NCBI GenBank assembly: GCA_002104895.1 | Contig: MCFG01000155.1 | Coordinates: forward strand, 37,501-52,500 | DNA length: 15,000 nt | DNA from: Anaeromyces robustus | Lineage: Eukaryota > Neocallimastigomycota > Neocallimastigomycetes > Neocallimastigales > Neocallimastigaceae | Direction: 5' to 3' | Shown here: piece after piece, positions 11,482 through 15,000 of the stretch | How positions within the stretch are numbered: position 1 is the first letter of the stretch | Layout of the letters: each line of letters opens with the position of its first letter | Notes under the pieces: generated by a model | Seen by the model: the letters and a program-made list of their open reading frames with translations, nothing else | What the model was told of the DNA's origin: nothing | Database searches by the model: none | Made by a program: the position numbers and the translations under genes

Positions 11482-13196
11482 TTAATTTATTTAAAAATAT
11501 ACTAATTTATAATATATATTCAATTGAAAACAATTTTTTTTTTTTCATAGGTGTTAATGTATTCAGATTAAATTTTTCTCATGTTACTGATTATTCTTCT
11601 CAAGTTCCAATTATTAGAGAAATTAGAAGAATAAGTAAGGAATTAAAACTTTCTGTTGCTATTTTAGGTGATTTATGTGGTCCAAAAATTAGAAATAATG
11701 GATTTAAGGATAGAGATTCTATTCCATTACAAAAGGGTCAAATTTTACAATTAAAAGCTAGTACTGAATTAGGTGATGAAGATACTATTTGTATGAATAC
11801 CCCACAAATTATTAAACAACTTCAACCAGAACATCGTGTACTTTTAGATGATGGTAATATTTCTTTACGTGTTATTAAACGTATTTCAGATGATACTTTA
11901 GAAGTTGAAGTTCTTACTGGTACAGAATTAAAAGCTAGAAAAGGTATTAATGTTCCAGATCTTCTTGTCGATATTCCAGCTTTAACTGAAAAAGATAAAA
12001 GAGATGCTAAATTTATTTGGGATCAACGTTTAGATTTTATTGCACTTTCTTTTGTACAACGTAGACAAGATGTACAAGATTTACTTGATCTTATGAATGA
12101 ATTTAAAAAGGAAGAAGAAGAAAAAAAGAAAATTTATCCACCTTTAGGTATTCCAGTTGACAATTTAAATGATTATGATTATGACTTTTTAATGGAAGAA
12201 ATTCATTTAAATTCTGAATGGAGACCTATGGTAGTATCTAAAATTGAAAAACCTCAAGCTTTAGATGAAATTGATGATATTATTAAAGTTTCTGATGCTA
12301 TTATGGTTGCTCGTGGTGATTTAGGGGTAGAATGTCAATTAGAAAAAGTACCAATTGTTCAAAAGGAACTTATTAGAAAAGTTAATGCTGCTGAAAAACC
12401 AGTTATTACTGCTACTCAAATGTTAGAATCTATGATCACTAATCCAGTTCCTACTAGAGCTGAAGTTAGTGATGTTGCTAATGCTGTTTATGATGGTACA
12501 GATGCTGTAATGTTAAGTGGTGAATGTGCTGCTGGTGCTTATCCTATTGAATCCGTTAAAATGATGAGTAGTATTTGTCGTTTTACTGAAGAAAATAATG
12601 ATTATATGGCCAAAGCAGAATTAGATTTAATAAAGAAAACTGGTATTAATGCTTGTAGAAAGAATCCTTCACCATTTATTGATGCTATTGCTGATTCTGC
12701 TGTTACTGCTGCTGAAGAATCTAATGCTGCTGCTATTATTGTTTATACCGATACTGGGGATACCTGTCATATGATTTCTAAACGTACCAGAAGTACGGTT
12801 ATTATAGCTATTACCTCTAATAGTCATGTTTATAGAAAATTAACAGTACTTCGTTCTGTTCATCCTATACTTGTTAATTTCAATAAACGACCAAATAATT
12901 CCCAAATTGATATTGACGATATTCAACATAATAATAATCAAATTATTGTTAGTCTTCTTAATAGTTTAAATATTACTAATGATTATTTAAATACAGATGC
13001 TATATTAGCTAGAACTGAAAATGAAATTATGACACGTCATCCTACTTGGATAAATATAGGAGCTAAAGTTGTTATATGTGCAGGTTATCATGCTCTTTTA
13101 CCAGGTTTATGTAATACGGTTAAATTATCTTTCTTTGGGGATGCTATTAGAACAGAAAAATCTAAATCCTATTGGAAAGAAAATAATTTTAATTAA
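11201..13196 (+). CDS. PYK: Pyruvate kinase (two exons)
   Basis: Exons 11201-11360 and 11551-13196 give 601 residues, versus about 470-500 in most pyruvate kinases. It converts phosphoenolpyruvate and ADP to pyruvate and ATP in the cytosol. Visible family motifs: KTKIVATLGPAS (32-43), RLNFSH (59-64; substrate Arg and cation-site Asn/Ser), GDLCGPKIR (93-101), a B domain at about 105-185, VVSKIEKP (281-288) with catalytic K284 and Mg ligand E286, MVARGDLG (305-312) with D310, ITATQMLESM (339-348) and PTRAEVSDVANAVYDGTDAVMLSGE (354-378). The C domain spans about 420-601. Differences from typical fungal enzymes: Lys99 where potassium-dependent enzymes have Glu, a 35-45 residue charged insert at about 238-276, and extra residues in the C domain. 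The start is the first ATG after an in-frame stop at 11180; residues 1-28 are an extension. The pattern suggests a bacterial-type or acquired enzyme, pending a tree. Confidence 0.95.
11361..11550 (+). other. Intron of the pyruvate kinase gene
   Basis: 190-base intron, donor GTAAAT (11361), acceptor TTTTTCATAG (ending 11550). A TACTAAT at 11500-11506, 44 bases before the acceptor, fits a branch site. It splits a Gly codon in phase 1 and interrupts the conserved AG|VNVFRLNFSH segment, so splicing is required to rebuild the substrate-binding motif. Confidence 0.93.
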
Positions 13197-14187
13197 ATGA
13201 GATACCATTTCTTTGAAACCTTAAATAATCATAATAAAAAAAGGTATCAAAGAAAACAAAACAATAAATAAAAAATAAAAATAAAAATAAAAATAAAAAA
13301 TGAAATAAAAATAAAACAAACAAAAACGAAATAAAACAAGCGATTAAAACAATACAAAAACAAAACAAAATAAAACATAGAAACATAAAAAGCATAACGT
13401 TAGCAAACAAAATCTTAAAATAAAAAAAAAAAAAGAAAGAAAACTTTTTTTTTTTTTTTTAATATTTATATATTTTTTTATAATAATTATATATAAAATT
13501 CAAATTATATAATTCATACTATTAAATGTTATTTAATTAATTATTATTTAAAAAAAAAACTAAAAAAACAAAACAAAAAAAAAAAACAATTTTGTATATC
13601 TTATATTATTTGATTAATTTTTTTTTTTTCTTTTTTATTTTAAATATATATATATAAAGAAATAAAAGAAATCAAAAAATTAATTTTTTTTTTTTTTTTT
13701 ATTTTAACGTTTAAAAAAATTATTTAAATTATAATAATTATCTTTTTATTAATTAATTAATTTTTTTTTTTTTAATTAATATTTTATAAATATAAATAAT
13801 AAATTATATTATTATCATAATTTTTTTCTTTATTTATTTATAAAAATAAAATAAAAATAAAATAAAATAAAAATAAAAATAAAATAAAAAAAAAAAAAAT
13901 ATAACAAAATTAATTTAATAATTATAATTATAAAAATACTAAATAAAAATTAATAGAAATTAAAAAAAAAAAAAAAAAAGAAGGTTCTTTTAAAAAAAAT
14001 GAAATATATTTTTTTATTAATATACTTTACTTTATAAATATATTATTAATATTAATATTTTATTAATATTTTATTATTATTTATTATTATTTATTATTAT
14101 TCTTTTTTTTAAATTTAATTTAATAAAATTAAATTCAAGTTGGTATCATTATTTATTTATATATTTTTTTATTTTTTTTCATTCTTT
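13197..14187. other. Convergent intergenic region between pyruvate kinase and the Lines-family gene
   Basis: Both neighbours end here, so it should hold two 3' UTRs and no promoter is needed. The first 240 bases are A-rich and T-poor on the + strand (AAAAT and CAAAA repeats). The rest is A and T runs with AT palindromes. No gene seen. Confidence 0.6.
13208..13255 (+). repeat. Hairpin 12 bases after the pyruvate kinase stop
   Basis: TTTCTTTGAAACCTT (13208-13222) pairs with AAGGTATCAAAGAAA (13241-13255), 14 of 15 positions, around an 18-base loop. In the transcript this would be a stable 3' UTR stem-loop. Whether it affects mRNA stability or 3' processing cannot be read from the sequence. Confidence 0.6.
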
Positions 14188-14430
14188 TCATTCTGAAAGA
14201 AAAGAAAATTTTTGATAATATAAATCTATTTTTCTAAGTAAAGATTTTGGTGAAAATGGAATAAGATCATGTTTTGATAATTTATTTATAGTAATTTTTA
14301 ATTGTTCTAATACATCTATTGTAGCTTTTGAAGGAAATTCAATATCAATAGATGTATATTTTAATTGATTTGATAATTCTTGAATAATATTAGTTTCTTG
14401 GATCATTTCCATATTTATTTCTTGAAGATC

Positions 14431-14462
<32 letters not shown>

Positions 14463-14854
14463 TGTTATTATTTCCTTTATTTCCTGTATTAAATATTTTT
14501 CTTTTTTTATTATTTATTTTGGAATGGATATTACTATAAGAAGAATTATTAGGATATTGAAAATTTATTATATTTTCTTCATAAATTTCATCATCATCAT
14601 CATCATCATTATCATTATTATAATTTTCATTTTCATTTTTTCCTTTTTCCTTTGATTTTGTTGATTTTGTTGTTGTTGTTGTACAATATAATTCTGTATA
14701 ATCAAGATAACGTAAAAGATATTCTAAAAAGGAAGTTTCATTAGAAATTATCCAATCTAAAAGAATTTCTTTATCATAGGATATATTAGTCATTAAAGCT
14801 TCAAATAATTTTATAGGTGAACTAAATTCTAAAATGGTTGCTATTACTGGACAT
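14188..14854 (-). CDS. Lines (LINS1)-family protein, last exon (5' part outside window)
   Basis: Reading leftward, the visible exon encodes 221 residues plus the third base of a split codon. It begins CPVIATILEFSSPIKLFEAL, carries on through an internal Met, and ends at TGA (14188-14190). Residues 26-50 (YDKEILLDWIISNETSFLEYLLRYL) match the conserved Lines N-terminal domain pattern of aliphatic-D-[FW]-[IL]-I-S-x-E-T-x-F-L. Residues 180-210 (LEQLKITINKL...DLIPFSPKSLLRKI) match the short Lines C-terminal domain, whose hallmark is a Leu-Phe/Ile-Pro-[YF]-[NS]-P-x-[AS]-L-L core. Between them lies a variable insert with Thr, Asp and Asn runs. Upstream, the frame runs into an A run and an ATA repeat and meets a TAA at 14914-14916, so an intron is required; the acceptor is probably the AAG ending at 14855. 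Drosophila Lines and human LINS1 are linked to Wnt-type signalling and development; a fungal role is unknown. Confidence 0.72.
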
Positions 14855-14883
14855 CTTTTTTTTTTTTTTATTATATATATATA

Positions 14884-14914
<31 letters not shown>

Positions 14915-15000
14915 TATATGTAATAAAAATTATAGATTGACAATTAATAATTAGTAATTAATAATTAATAACTATAAGATTAATAATGAATTGTATTATT
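14855..15000. other. Probable intron of the Lines-family gene, with AT and ATT microsatellites
   Basis: A T run (14856-14869), an AT run and an (ATT)n run to about 14913 abut the exon, followed by AATTA-rich sequence. On the minus strand this reads as A-rich sequence ending in AAAG, a usable but atypical splice acceptor. The donor and earlier exons are not in the window. Confidence 0.5.

Noticed and set aside
11793-13196. Pyruvate kinase starting at the Met at 11793
   Set aside because: The barrel and substrate motifs KTKIVATLGPAS, RLNFSH and GDLCGPKIR lie upstream in exons joined by a good intron; a start at 11793 would remove them.
13189-13410. Minus-strand Phe/Leu/Cys-rich open frame overlapping the pyruvate kinase end
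   Set aside because: Complement of the A-rich 3' flank. It looks like a membrane segment only because T-rich codons encode Phe and Leu.
14380-14655. Plus-strand Ile/Phe-rich open frame
   Set aside because: Antisense shadow of the Asn and Asp runs in the Lines-family exon.

Overview
The window looks like nuclear DNA of a very AT-rich eukaryote. The best fit is an anaerobic gut fungus (Neocallimastigomycota). The reasons are extreme A/T content with long homopolymer and TAAA-type microsatellites, short GT...TAG introns near the 5' ends of genes, Asn/Asp/Lys-rich low-complexity protein segments, standard stop codons, and two genes of bacterial flavour that carry introns. Dictyostelids share much of this composition and cannot be excluded from the sequence alone.

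Layout. (1) Positions 2-826, + strand: the 3' end of a protein gene I do not recognise, ending in a DTNDDI-type repeat tail that breaks frame twice. (2) 944-2801: non-coding, with several foldback structures. (3) 2802-3899, + strand: a two-exon gene. Exon 1 encodes a ubiquitin-like beta-grasp domain and exon 2 encodes a complete BioY biotin-transporter S component. (4) 3897-11200: about 7.3 kb without a supportable gene, holding microsatellites, a minisatellite with a perfect 208-bp duplication, AT palindromes and a small more mixed-composition island around 8.5-9.2 kb. (5) 11201-13196, + strand: a two-exon, 601-residue pyruvate kinase with bacterial-type features. (6) 13197-14187: a convergent intergenic region starting with a hairpin just after the pyruvate kinase stop. 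(7) 14188-14854, - strand: the last exon of a Lines (LINS1)-family protein, cut by an intron and the window edge.

The genes do not form an obvious pathway. The pyruvate kinase serves glycolysis, and BioY would take up biotin, which carboxylases need. The most unusual object is the BioY gene: a bacterial membrane protein that appears to have gained a eukaryotic-style ubiquitin-like exon, with the intron falling at the domain junction. Protein-family calls come from motif recognition by eye. No database search was run.
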